Positions 1-8,560 of a stretch of 64,000 bases of DNA are shown here, piece after piece. Under the pieces are notes generated by a model. That model was given only the letters and a program-made list of their open reading frames with translations, had not been told where the DNA came from and searched no databases. Positions within the stretch are counted from its first letter, which is position 1. Every line of letters starts with the position of its first letter. Position numbers and translations under genes: made by a program. The stretch lies in NCBI RefSeq assembly GCF_020687165.1, contig NZ_JAJEQC010000013.1. One strand, written 5' to 3'. The DNA comes from Hominenteromicrobium mulieris. Its GTDB lineage: Bacteria > Bacillota > Clostridia > Oscillospirales > Acutalibacteraceae.

Positions 1-1
1 G

Positions 2-1468
2 GAAGGTTTCGATATGGATATCATCCCCACTGACCTTGCCACCTACGCAGGCGAGGCAAAGAATATCCTCCGTGACCTGCAAAGCAGAAATGAGCGAATG
101 TTCCTGATGACCTTCCTGGTGGTAAATTTTGCAGACAGCAAGCAAAAGCTGGAGAATGATCTTCTCCGTGCGGCAAGCGTGGCGCAGAAATATAACTGTT
201 CCCTGGTACGGCTGGACTTTCAGCAGGAGGACGGCTTCGTGTCGGCTCTGCCCCTGGGTGTCAACCGCATTAAGATACAGCGTGGGCTTACCACTTCGGC
301 GGTGGCGGTGTTCGTTCCCTTCACCACACAGGAGATTTTCCACGGCGGCGAAGCTCTCTACTACGGGCTCAATGCCACTTCCGGCAACATGATCCTTGCT
401 GACCGCAAAAAGCTGAAAACACCCAACGGCATGATCTTAGGCACACCCGGCAGCGGTAAGAGCTTTTCCGCAAAGCGTTCCATCGTGGGTGTGTTCCTGA
501 ACACAAAGGACGATATCCTGATCTGCGACCCGGAGGCGGAATATTTTCCGCTGGTGAACCGTCTGGAAGGACAGGTCATCAAAATCTCACCTACCAGCAC
601 GCAGTATGTGAACCCTATGGATATCAACCTCAATTACAGCGAGGATGATAACCCGCTGGCGCTGAAATCTGACTTTATCTTGTCGTTCTGCGAACTGGCG
701 GCAGGTGGCCGGAACGGTCTGGACCCGGTGGAAAAGACGGTCATTGACCGTGCCGTGCGGATCGTATATCGCCCCTATATCGCAGACCCCCGCCCGGAGA
801 ATATGCCGCTGTTGGAAGATTTGTATGACGAGATCAAGCGGCAGCCGGAGCCGGAGGCACAGCGGATCGCGGCGGCACTGGAACTGTATGTGCATGGCAG
901 CCTGAATGTTTTTAACCACCGTACCAACGTGGATATCAACAACCGCATTGTCTGCTTCGATATCAAGGAGCTGGGAAAGCAGCTCAAAAGCCTGGGTATG
1001 CTGGTGATCCAGGACCAGGTATGGAACCGTGTTTCCCAAAACCGGGATCAGGGTAAATCCACCTGGTACTTCGTGGACGAGTTCCACCTTCTGCTGCGGG
1101 GCGAGGTTGGTTCCTGGAGCGTGGAGATTTGGAAACGCTTTCGCAAATGGGGCGATATCCCCACGGGAATTACGCAGAACATCAAGGACCTGCTTTCCTC
1201 CCCAGAGATCGAGAACATCTTTGAAAACAGCGATTTTGTGTACCTTCTGAACCAGGCCAGCGGAGACAGGAAAATCCTTTGCGAGCGCCTGAATATCTCC
1301 AACCAGCAGGCGGCACATATCAGCAACGCAGGCCCCGGCGAGGGGCTGATCTTCTTCGGCAATGTGATCCTGCCTTTTGTGGATGACTTCCCGAAGGACA
1401 ATGAACTTTACAGCATTATGACAACAAAACTTGGTGAAACCGGGAAAGGAGAAAACGAACATGAGTGA
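2..1468 (+). CDS. VirB4/TraE-type conjugation ATPase, 5'-truncated by the window edge
   Basis: C-terminal 489 codons of a VirB4-family ATPase, the motor that energises the type IV secretion channel of Gram-positive ICEs at the inner face of the membrane. The frame is open to the window edge; the first in-frame ATG is at 14, but family members are roughly 800 residues, so the true start lies outside. Counting from that ATG, Walker A GTPGSGKS is at residues 143-150 and Walker B WYFVDEFH at 351-358, followed by the conserved ITQNIKDLL stretch. Its stop overlaps the next ATG by 8 nt, so it is the first visible gene of a long transfer operon. Family assignment is secure; partner genes (VirD4, VirB6) must lie to the left. 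Confidence 0.95.
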   Translation, partial: EGFDMDIIPTDLATYAGEAKNILRDLQSRNERMFLMTFLVVNFADSKQKLENDLLRAASVAQKYNCSLVRLDFQQEDGFVSALPLGVNRIKIQRGLTTSAVAVFVPFTTQEIFHGGEALYYGLNATSGNMILADRKKLKTPNGMILGTPGSGKSFSAKRSIVGVFLNTKDDILICDPEAEYFPLVNRLEGQVIKISPTSTQYVNPMDINLNYSEDDNPLALKSDFILSFCELAAGGRNGLDPVEKTVIDRAVRIVYRPYIADPRPENMPLLEDLYDEIKRQPEPEAQRIAAALELYVHGSLNVFNHRTNVDINNRIVCFDIKELGKQLKSLGMLVIQDQVWNRVSQNRDQGKSTWYFVDEFHLLLRGEVGSWSVEIWKRFRKWGDIPTGITQNIKDLLSSPEIENIFENSDFVYLLNQASGDRKILCERLNISNQQAAHISNAGPGEGLIFFGNVILPFVDDFPKDNELYSIMTTKLGETGKGENEHE

Positions 1469-1634
1469 TCCCCGCTATTTGCATACGGAAGAAAAACAGG
1501 AGGGCGAAACCTTCTTTGATGTGATGAACCGGCTGATTGCCAGAAGCAAGACGGTCACGGCGGATATGGAGGCGGTTCTTACGGAGCTGGAAAGTGAGAT
1601 CGAACCGTTCCGTGCACCGAAGGGTCATGAATAA
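1461..1634 (+). CDS. Small ICE-encoded protein of unknown function (57 aa)
   Basis: A 57-residue acidic protein. The ATG at 1461 follows a GGAG-type ribosome site inside the end of the VirB4 gene and overlaps its stop by 8 nt; its own stop overlaps the methyltransferase start by 8 nt. This tight coupling on both sides is the main evidence that it is real. The centre (FFDVMNRLIARSKTVTADME) is amphipathic and predicted helical. I recognise no domain; short proteins like this are usual between virB4 and downstream genes in Tn1549-like elements. No function assigned. Confidence 0.7.
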   Translation: MSDPRYLHTEEKQEGETFFDVMNRLIARSKTVTADMEAVLTELESEIEPFRAPKGHE

Positions 1635-2649
1635 ACTGACCCATGTGAGCCTGTTTTCCGGCATTGGCGGTCTGGACCTGGCGGCGGAGGCTGCTGGGTT
1701 TGAAACCGTCTGCCAGTGTGAGTGGGCGGATTTTCCGCACTCCGTCCTCTCCGCACGATGGCCGGATGTTCCCAGGTTCCGGGATATCACTACTTTCACG
1801 AAGGAGGCGTTTTTTGAAAAAACAGGACTTGAAACAGTTACCGTCATCTCAGGCGGCTTTCCCTGTCAGCCCTTCTCCACCGCCGGAAAACGGAAGGGCT
1901 TTGCGGATGAACGCTACCTGTGGCCGGAAATGTGCCGCATTATTACCGAGCTGCGGCCCCGTTGGGTGCTTGGGGAAAATGTTGCTGGCTTCATCAATAT
2001 GGGGCTCGACAAAACGATCTTTGACCTGGCAAAAGCGGGATACGCTGTTCTCCCATTCGTATTTCCGGCTTGCGGCGTCGGCGCATGGCATGAGCGCCAG
2101 CGAACTTTTATCGTCGCGGCTGATGTTTCCCACACCCCTTGCCTCCGACAACAACACCGCCAGGGACGCGGCAAGCCTGGATGTGTTCCTGGCGGACAAT
2201 GGGATATTCCGCAAGAGGAACCGAAACGGGGCGATCTGGAGCCTCAGCCTGTCGGCGGCGGTATTCTATCTGACCCCGGTGGCGTCGGACGGTTTCCGCT
2301 CGACCTTGAAGCCGTCGGCCTTCGATCCGGCGAAGAAGGACGGGAACCTTTCAGCGCAGATCATCTCCCAGGAACGGCCGGTGTCCGAAACATCGGCGCT
2401 GAACCCGGATTGGGTGGAATGGCTCATGGGCTTCCCGAAAGGATGGACGGACGTATCCTCTGGACCGCCGAACCGGAAGGAATCCCCCGCATGACCGAGC
2501 GCATGGATGACCGTGCACTGCGGCTGAAAACTTTGGGCAATGCGGTCTGCCCGCCCCAGGCCTATCCCATTTTCCGCTATATCGCCATGATTGAGAATGG
2601 CACCTGCGGCGACTTTTGCCCCTATGGAAAGGAAGGTGACTGCCTATGA
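1627..2649 (+). CDS. DNA (cytosine-5-)-methyltransferase of the ICE
   Basis: C5-cytosine DNA methylase, probably shielding the element from host restriction. The start at 1627 (MNKLTHVSLFSGIGGLD) is motif I at the usual N-terminal position; a longer in-frame ORF from 1537 has no ribosome site. The catalytic SGGFPCQPFS has Cys80; GENVAGF (motif VI, Glu117) and ERQRTFIVA (motif VIII-like) follow, and LGNAVCPPQAYP near the end is motif X. Odd feature: between about 2128 and 2460 the next frame (+1) encodes a different recognisable methylase C-terminal segment (PTPLASDN... NPDWVEWLMGFPKGWTD) with higher third-position GC than the annotated frame. Either two compensating frameshifts occurred or the region is overprinted. 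Activity is therefore uncertain. ATGA overlap with the next gene. Confidence 0.85.
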   Translation: MNKLTHVSLFSGIGGLDLAAEAAGFETVCQCEWADFPHSVLSARWPDVPRFRDITTFTKEAFFEKTGLETVTVISGGFPCQPFSTAGKRKGFADERYLWPEMCRIITELRPRWVLGENVAGFINMGLDKTIFDLAKAGYAVLPFVFPACGVGAWHERQRTFIVAADVSHTPCLRQQHRQGRGKPGCVPGGQWDIPQEEPKRGDLEPQPVGGGILSDPGGVGRFPLDLEAVGLRSGEEGREPFSADHLPGTAGVRNIGAEPGLGGMAHGLPERMDGRILWTAEPEGIPRMTERMDDRALRLKTLGNAVCPPQAYPIFRYIAMIENGTCGDFCPYGKEGDCL

Positions 2650-4625
2650 GGGAACTGAAAGCGACCGATAAGATCACGCAGAAAATGACCCGTGACGGTG
2701 CGGTATCGGAAAACCTTGCCACGGGAGAGGTGGAACATATCAGCAGCCGGGAACCGGAAACGGAGTTGTCCGCTTCTTCGGAAGAATCTGCTGGCACGGC
2801 TGCTGACCTTGCCCTGCGTGCGGCGGAGCACCATGAGAAGAAAACCGCACGAAAGGCGGAAAAGGCTGACACCCAGGCAGTGCGGGATGGTTCTGCCGCA
2901 AGGCAGCGCCCGTCCTCCCGCCTGCAATTTACCGAGGAAGAACGTGCCGATCCCATACTTGGAAAGTACATCGACCGTTCCGACCGTGCGGCGGACAAAT
3001 TGGATGCGGCAAAAGCAGCCATCCCCACAAAGAAAGTCCTTCGCACCGAGCGTATTTTTGACGAGACAGCCGGAAAAGGCAAAACGCAGCTTCACTTTGA
3101 AGAAATGGAGAAACGCCCCAACGGACGCCTGCGGCACAATCCGCTTTCCCGGCCGGTCCATGAGATCGTCCACGCCGCCCATGCGAAGGTGCATGAGGTG
3201 GAACAGGAAAATGTGGGTGTTGAGGCCGGACACAAGGGCGAGGTGCTGACGGAACGCGGGCTTGCCTACGGAAAAGGCAAAGTCCGTGCCGCCGTCCACC
3301 ATCACCGCACAAAGCCCTGGCGTGACGCGGCGAAGGCAGAGCAGGCTTCTTTTAAGGCAAACGCCGAATACCTTTATCAAAAGGCACTGCATGATGATCC
3401 TGCATTGGCAGCTTCTAACCCGGTATCTCGTTTTCTGCAGAAACAGCGGATCAAGCGGAACTATGCAAAAGAGCTGCGGCAGGCAGAGAAAACCGCAAAG
3501 AACACAGCGGCCACGGCGAAAAGTGCGGCGCAGAAAGCAAAGGACGCCTTCAAGGAAACATTCCTCTACATCAAGCACCATAGCCGGACGGTGCTGCTGG
3601 TGATCGGCATTGGCGCCTGTGTTGCTCTGCTGTTTGGCGGAGTTTCTTCCTGTTCCATGATGGCGGGCTCTGGCGTGGGTGGTGTATTTACTTCCTCTTA
3701 TCTCTCCGAGGATGCGGATATGCTGGCTGCGGAGGCGGCCTACTGCGAGTTGGAGCAGGAACTTCAATATGAGCTGGACCACTATGAGACTCTGCACCCC
3801 GGATATGACGAATACCGTTTTGATCTGGACGAGATCGAGCATGACCCTTATGTGCTGATCTCCATTCTCACGGCGTTCCATGAAGGGGTGTTTACCATCG
3901 ACGAGGTTCAGGAGGAACTGCAAATGCTCTTTGAAAAGCAGTACATCCTGACGCAGACCGTGGAGGTGGAGGTACGCTATCGGACGGAGACACGGACAGA
4001 CAGCGAAGGAAACGACTATGACGTGGAAGTACCATACAACTACTATATTTGCAATGTGAAGCTGGAAAACTTCGACCTTTCCCATGTGCCGGTCTACATC
4101 ATGGACGAAGAAACGCTTTCCCTGTATGCGGTCTATATGGCGACGCTGGGGAACCGGGAAGATTTGTTCCCAGGCTCCGGCTATGTAGATAAGTACACCA
4201 AACCGCCCACCACCTATGATATCCCGCCTTCCGCACTGGAAGATGAAACCTTTGCGGCGCTCATTACCGAGGCGGAGAAGTACATCGGATATCCCTATGT
4301 CTGGGGCGGCAGCAATCCTAACACTTCTTTTGATTGCTCCGGCTTCGTATCCTGGGCGCTGACGCAAAGCGGCGTCTGCAATACGGGCAGGCTGGGAGCC
4401 CAAGAACTCTACAATATTTCCACCCCGGTATCCTCTGCCAACGCAAGACCCGGTGACCTGATCTTTTTCGTCGGTACTTACGATACGCCGGGCGTTTCCC
4501 ATGTGGGCATCTATGTGGGCGGCGGAAAAATGCTGCATTGCGGCGACCCCATCCAGTATGCAGATATCAACACAAGCTACTGGCAATCCCACTTTTACGC
4601 TTTCGGGCGACCGCCCTACAACTAA
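2646..4625 (+). CDS. Membrane-anchored NlpC/P60 cell-wall hydrolase of the conjugation apparatus (CD1107-like)
   Basis: 659-residue protein that probably opens peptidoglycan locally for the transfer channel, the role played by VirB1-like lysozymes in Gram-negatives. An N-terminal basic, charged region (about 1-310) precedes one hydrophobic segment (about 315-335, VLLVIGIGACVALLFGG). A coiled or globular middle leads to a C-terminal NlpC/P60 domain from about residue 545: DCSGF carries the nucleophile Cys564 and SHVGIYVGGG the His619. The long N-terminus is predicted cytoplasmic, with the catalytic domain outside. The start overlaps the methylase stop (ATGA). This architecture is standard at this position in Tn1549-type ICEs. 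Confidence 0.92.
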   Translation: MRELKATDKITQKMTRDGAVSENLATGEVEHISSREPETELSASSEESAGTAADLALRAAEHHEKKTARKAEKADTQAVRDGSAARQRPSSRLQFTEEERADPILGKYIDRSDRAADKLDAAKAAIPTKKVLRTERIFDETAGKGKTQLHFEEMEKRPNGRLRHNPLSRPVHEIVHAAHAKVHEVEQENVGVEAGHKGEVLTERGLAYGKGKVRAAVHHHRTKPWRDAAKAEQASFKANAEYLYQKALHDDPALAASNPVSRFLQKQRIKRNYAKELRQAEKTAKNTAATAKSAAQKAKDAFKETFLYIKHHSRTVLLVIGIGACVALLFGGVSSCSMMAGSGVGGVFTSSYLSEDADMLAAEAAYCELEQELQYELDHYETLHPGYDEYRFDLDEIEHDPYVLISILTAFHEGVFTIDEVQEELQMLFEKQYILTQTVEVEVRYRTETRTDSEGNDYDVEVPYNYYICNVKLENFDLSHVPVYIMDEETLSLYAVYMATLGNREDLFPGSGYVDKYTKPPTTYDIPPSALEDETFAALITEAEKYIGYPYVWGGSNPNTSFDCSGFVSWALTQSGVCNTGRLGAQELYNISTPVSSANARPGDLIFFVGTYDTPGVSHVGIYVGGGKMLHCGDPIQYADINTSYWQSHFYAFGRPPYN

Positions 4626-4651
4626 AAAACGATATGGAGGTAATTTGATTT

Positions 4652-4924
4652 ATGGCAACGACACAGAAGATCCGCAATGACATTGCGAAAACCAAAGAAA
4701 AGATTGCGGAGCAGCAGAAACGCCTTCGTGCGCTGGAGGCCCAGCTTGCGGAGGAAGAAAATCTGGAAATCGTCCGCATGGTGAAAGCCGTGAAGATGGA
4801 CAACAAGGAACTGACTGCCTTCCTGAAAGCCTATGCCAGCGGTATGATTTCCCTGCCGGAAGGTATGCTGCAGGAGGGCAACACCGAGCATGAGGAAACG
4901 GAGGGATACGAGGATGAAGCATAA
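4652..4924 (+). CDS. DUF4315 family protein
   Basis: 90-residue, highly charged protein beginning with a coiled-coil-like stretch (RNDIAKTKEKIAEQQKRLRA) and ending in an acidic tail. GGAGG at about 4636 precedes the ATG. It matches the DUF4315 family, found almost only in Tn1549/Tn916-like ICE operons between the NlpC/P60 and DUF4366 genes, as here. The biochemical role is unknown; a structural or regulatory part in transfer is inferred only from position. The end overlaps the next gene by 11 nt. Confidence 0.85.
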   Translation: MATTQKIRNDIAKTKEKIAEQQKRLRALEAQLAEEENLEIVRMVKAVKMDNKELTAFLKAYASGMISLPEGMLQEGNTEHEETEGYEDEA

Positions 4925-5990
4925 CTTTATGACAAAAATGGTATCGGCTCTTTTGGCGGTGGTGCTCAGCACTGCCGCTTTTTCTGTCACCGCCTTTGCC
5001 AGCGGCGGCGAGGAAAGCACGGAGTCCGTGGTTGAACAGGAAACGGCCGGTGATGTCTCTGATCTGCTTTCCGCTCTGGCCGGCAGCCAGGTCACGGTAT
5101 CCGTCACCGAGGACGGTATCCAGTTCAGTTCCGGCGAAAATGACTCCGGGCAGACCGGCACCGTCACCACGGGCGGCGGCAATCTGAATGTCCGCACGGG
5201 TGCGGGAATGGACTACACCGCCTTCACCCAGCTTCCCAACGGAACGACCGTGAAGGTGATCGGCACGGACGGCGACTGGCTGAAGGTCATCCTGCCAGAG
5301 AAAATCGGCTATGTCTATTCCGGCTACATGACGGTAAGTGACGGCGAGGCTGGCTCCGGGGAAGGTCCTTTCTCTCTGGACGCGGAAACGCTGGAAAATC
5401 TGCTGGGGATGCTGGGCGGCGGTCTGAATGGCGGTGCCGCCCTGACGCCGGACGGGAACCTTTCGCTGATCGACGATATCGGCAGCCCTACCACCAGTGG
5501 CAAACAGTTTATCACAGTGGAAACGAAGAACGGCAATGTGTTCTATCTCATTATCGACCGTGACGACGAGGGCGAGGAAACCGTGCATTTTCTGAACCAG
5601 GTGGATGAAGCCGACCTCATGGCACTCACGGAGGATGGAGAAAAGGCGGAAACACCTATTGTCTGCACCTGTACGGAGAAGTGCCAGGCCGGAGCGGTCA
5701 ACACTGCTTGCCAGGTCTGCGTAAAAAACCTCAGTGAATGTGTTGGCACAGAACAGAAAGATGCGGAGCCCACCGAGCCGGAGAATCCGAAGCCTGAAAA
5801 GAAAAACAATACCGGGGCGATCCTGGCGGTGCTGCTGATCCTTGCAGCCGGAGGCGGCGCGGCAGTCTATTTCCTGGTGCTGAAACCGAAGCAGGGAAAG
5901 AAAGTTCCCGCTGATCTGGATGATTTCGACCTGGAGGATGAAGAAGAATATCTGACTGAGGACGAGGAAACGGAGGAAAAGAATGAGTAA
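4914..5990 (+). CDS. DUF4366 protein with signal peptide, SH3 domain and C-terminal membrane anchor
   Basis: 358-residue exported protein. I take the ATG at 4914 (MKHNFMTKMVSALLAVVLST) because GAGG lies just upstream and the product begins with a good signal peptide cleaved near FASG; an in-frame ATG at 4890 would bury it. A bacterial SH3 domain follows (about residues 85-145, NLNVRTGAGMDYTAF, GDWLKVILPEKIGYVYSGYM). A Cys-rich patch (CTCTEKC, CQVC) precedes a C-terminal transmembrane segment (AILAVLLILAAGGGAAVYFL) and a very acidic tail. SH3 domains of this kind bind cell wall; with the neighbouring NlpC/P60 enzyme it probably forms part of the extracellular transfer machinery. Overlaps topB by 8 nt. 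Confidence 0.85.
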   Translation: MKHNFMTKMVSALLAVVLSTAAFSVTAFASGGEESTESVVEQETAGDVSDLLSALAGSQVTVSVTEDGIQFSSGENDSGQTGTVTTGGGNLNVRTGAGMDYTAFTQLPNGTTVKVIGTDGDWLKVILPEKIGYVYSGYMTVSDGEAGSGEGPFSLDAETLENLLGMLGGGLNGGAALTPDGNLSLIDDIGSPTTSGKQFITVETKNGNVFYLIIDRDDEGEETVHFLNQVDEADLMALTEDGEKAETPIVCTCTEKCQAGAVNTACQVCVKNLSECVGTEQKDAEPTEPENPKPEKKNNTGAILAVLLILAAGGGAAVYFLVLKPKQGKKVPADLDDFDLEDEEEYLTEDEETEEKNE

Positions 5991-8082
5991 ACTGATTATC
6001 GCAGAAAAACCGAGCGTTGCAAAATCTATCGCGTCGGCCCTGGGTGCTTCATCCAGGGCCGATGGCTTTTATGAGGGCAGCGGCCTTCTTGTGTCCTGGT
6101 GCGTGGGACACCTGGTGTCCCCGATGGATGCTGGCGGCTATGACGAGAATTTCAAGAAATGGCGCTATGACGATCTTCCAATTCTGCCGGAGCCGTTCCG
6201 TTATGTGCTGACACCGGGCAAGGAGGACACCTTTGAAAATCTCTGCGCCCTGATGGACCGCCCCGACGTGGATACCATCGTCAATGCCTGTGACGCCGGA
6301 CGTGAGGGAGAGCTGATCTTCCGTCTGGTGTATGAAATGACCGGCTGCTGCAAGCCGGTCCTCCGTCTCTGGATTTCCTCGATGGAGGACAGCGCTATCC
6401 GGGAGGGCTTTTCTGATCTGCGCCCCGGCGCCGATTATGAAGCTCTGTATCAATCTGCCCTCTGCCGCCAGAAAGCGGATTGGCTGGTGGGGATCAATGC
6501 CACGCGCCTTTTCTCCGTTCTCTATCACCGCACCTTGAATGTGGGCCGTGTTCAGACGCCCACACTGGCAATGCTGGCGGAGCGTGACGCGAAGATCACG
6601 CTGTTTCACAAGGAAAAGTATCATCTGCTGCGCCTGACGCTGGACGGAGCCGAAGCGGTGTCAGAGAAGTTCACCGATCCGGCAGAGGCGGAACAGGCAG
6701 CGGCGACGTGCAAGGGCGCAGCCATTACCTGTACTTCCGTCACGAAAGAGCAGAAGAAGGAACAGCCTCCGAAACTCTATGACCTTACCACCTTGCAGCG
6801 TGAGGCAAACCGCCTGTTCGGATACACGGCAAAGCAGACCCTTGACTACGCCCAGAGCCTCTATGAAAAAAAGCTGCTGACCTATCCCCGCACGGACAGC
6901 CGGTATCTGACCTCCGACATGGCAGAAACAGCCTCCTGCGTGATCCATCTGGCGGCGAACGTGCCGCCCTTTGACGGGATCAGCAACTTCTTCCCGCTGG
7001 TGGAGGCCATGATCTCCGACAAGGAGGTATCTGACCATCACGCCATTATCCCGACCATGGAGATTGAAAAATCGGATATCAAGGCTTTGCCTCTGGGCGA
7101 GCGCAACTTGTTTCTGTTGGTCTGCTGCAAGCTGCTGTGTGCGTCGGCAAGTCCGTATGAGTATGAGGCAGTCACCGCCACCTTTGACTGCGGCGGCCAT
7201 TCCTTCACCGCAAAGGGCAAGCGCATCCTTGCCGAAGGCTGGCGAGAGATCGACCGCATTTTCCGTGCCTTTCTGAAAGAAAAGCCTGCGGATGGGGACG
7301 GCGGCACGCTCCCGGACTTCACCGAAGGGCAGACTTTTGACGGCGCGAAGGTTTCCGTTACCGAGCATTTCACCCAGCCGCCGAAGCCCTACACCGAAGA
7401 TACCCTCCTGTCCGCTATGGAAAATGCGGGTAAGGACGATATCCCCGACGAGGCGGAGCGAAAGGGACTTGGCACGCCTGCAACCAGGGCGGCAATCATC
7501 GAAAAGCTGGTGGCAGCCGGATTTGTGGAACGCAAGGGCAAGAGCCTGATCCCCACAAAAGCCGGTATCAACCTTGTCACGGTCCTGCCGGAGCCGCTGA
7601 CCTCTCCCATGCTGACGGCGGAATGGGAACAAAAATTGACGGAGATCGCAAAGGGCGGCGCTGACCCGGATACCTTCATGGACGGTATCCGCACGATGGT
7701 CCAGGAGATCGTGTCCACCTATTCCTGCATTTCCGAGGATGGCAAAAAGCTGTTTGCCCCGGAGAAGGAAGTGATCGGCACCTGCCCCCGCTGCGGCCAG
7801 CCGGTCTATGAGGGCAAGAAGAACTTTGCGTGTTCGGATCGGTCCTGCGGTTTCGTCCTCTGGAAAAACGACCGCTTCTGGACGAGCCGCAAGAAGGAAC
7901 TGACAAAGAAGATGGCAGCGGACCTTTTAAAAAAGGGACGTACCAATGTCAAGGAAATGTGGTCTGAAAAGAAACAGGCTGCTTATGACGCTGCGGTGAT
8001 TCTGGATGACACGGGCGGCAAGTACATCAATTTTAAGCTGGAATTTCCGAAAAGAAAGGTTGGTGCTGATGGCAGAAAATAA
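5983..8082 (+). CDS. topB: DNA topoisomerase III (type IA)
   Basis: 699-residue type IA topoisomerase, typical of Tn1549-like ICEs, thought to help unwind or decatenate the element during transfer. The N-terminal Toprim domain starts MSKLIIAEKPSVAKSIA with the acidic triad in NACDAGREGELIF. The active-site tyrosine is Tyr301 in LLTYPRTDSRYLT. A C-terminal zinc-ribbon-like segment has CPRCGQPVYEG and CSDRSCGF. Full length for the family. The start codon overlaps the upstream gene by 8 nt and the end overlaps the next ORF by 14 nt. Host chromosomal topoisomerases are expected elsewhere; this copy belongs to the element. Confidence 0.95.
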   Translation: MSKLIIAEKPSVAKSIASALGASSRADGFYEGSGLLVSWCVGHLVSPMDAGGYDENFKKWRYDDLPILPEPFRYVLTPGKEDTFENLCALMDRPDVDTIVNACDAGREGELIFRLVYEMTGCCKPVLRLWISSMEDSAIREGFSDLRPGADYEALYQSALCRQKADWLVGINATRLFSVLYHRTLNVGRVQTPTLAMLAERDAKITLFHKEKYHLLRLTLDGAEAVSEKFTDPAEAEQAAATCKGAAITCTSVTKEQKKEQPPKLYDLTTLQREANRLFGYTAKQTLDYAQSLYEKKLLTYPRTDSRYLTSDMAETASCVIHLAANVPPFDGISNFFPLVEAMISDKEVSDHHAIIPTMEIEKSDIKALPLGERNLFLLVCCKLLCASASPYEYEAVTATFDCGGHSFTAKGKRILAEGWREIDRIFRAFLKEKPADGDGGTLPDFTEGQTFDGAKVSVTEHFTQPPKPYTEDTLLSAMENAGKDDIPDEAERKGLGTPATRAAIIEKLVAAGFVERKGKSLIPTKAGINLVTVLPEPLTSPMLTAEWEQKLTEIAKGGADPDTFMDGIRTMVQEIVSTYSCISEDGKKLFAPEKEVIGTCPRCGQPVYEGKKNFACSDRSCGFVLWKNDRFWTSRKKELTKKMAADLLKKGRTNVKEMWSEKKQAAYDAAVILDDTGGKYINFKLEFPKRKVGADGRK

Positions 8083-8548
8083 GACTTTGGAACATTTACC
8101 CGAAGTGAGGGCGGCGGTGGCTGCCCTCTCCCCGGAGGATCGGGAACTGTTGGCGGCGGTGCAGGTCTCGCCCTTCAAGCTGACAGCACCGGAACAGTTC
8201 AAGGAGTTTGCTGACAACATCGACTATTTCGTATTTGAGCCAAACATCCACGACCTGAACGATCTGGGCTGGCGGTATCTGGCACAGCACATGGATACGC
8301 CGTTACCCCCGGAACTTCTGAAAGCAATCGACCCTGTTCCTTTTGGCAAGTACGCCATGCAGGAGGAACAGGGCCATTTTACGGAACACGGATATATTTC
8401 TCTCTCCGGCGACGAGTGGAACCATGAGCGCCCTGCGGAGCCGGAGAAAAAGCCCTCCATCCGGGAACGGCTGGAACAGGGCAAGAAGGAATGTGCGGAG
8501 AAAAACAAGGCACAGCCACACAAGGAAAAGGCTGCGCCGGAACTGTAA
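8069..8548 (+). CDS. Short ArdA-related antirestriction-like protein
   Basis: 159-residue acidic protein; the ATG at 8069 (MAENKTLEHLPEV) is preferred over an in-frame ATG at 8006 that would overlap topB deeply. Its middle (FEPNIHDLNDLGWRYLAQHM ... GHFTEHGYISLSGDEW) closely parallels the C-terminal half of the ArdA domain in the next gene (YPDIHDYDDLGRYYIEEL ... GTFTDQGYVRDTGDSF). Its tail (KPSIRERLEQGKKEC) resembles the DUF4316-like tail of that neighbour. It looks like a paralogous, shortened copy. ArdA proteins mimic DNA and inhibit type I restriction enzymes; whether this short form does so is unknown. Confidence 0.75.
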   Translation: MAENKTLEHLPEVRAAVAALSPEDRELLAAVQVSPFKLTAPEQFKEFADNIDYFVFEPNIHDLNDLGWRYLAQHMDTPLPPELLKAIDPVPFGKYAMQEEQGHFTEHGYISLSGDEWNHERPAEPEKKPSIRERLEQGKKECAEKNKAQPHKEKAAPEL

Positions 8549-8560
8549 GGAGGTGCTGAT

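Noticed and set aside
2622..4592. A 656-codon minus-strand open frame opposite the NlpC/P60 gene
   Set aside because: It is the mirror of a GC-rich coding sequence, has no ribosome site or family motif, and the plus-strand protein has clear catalytic residues.
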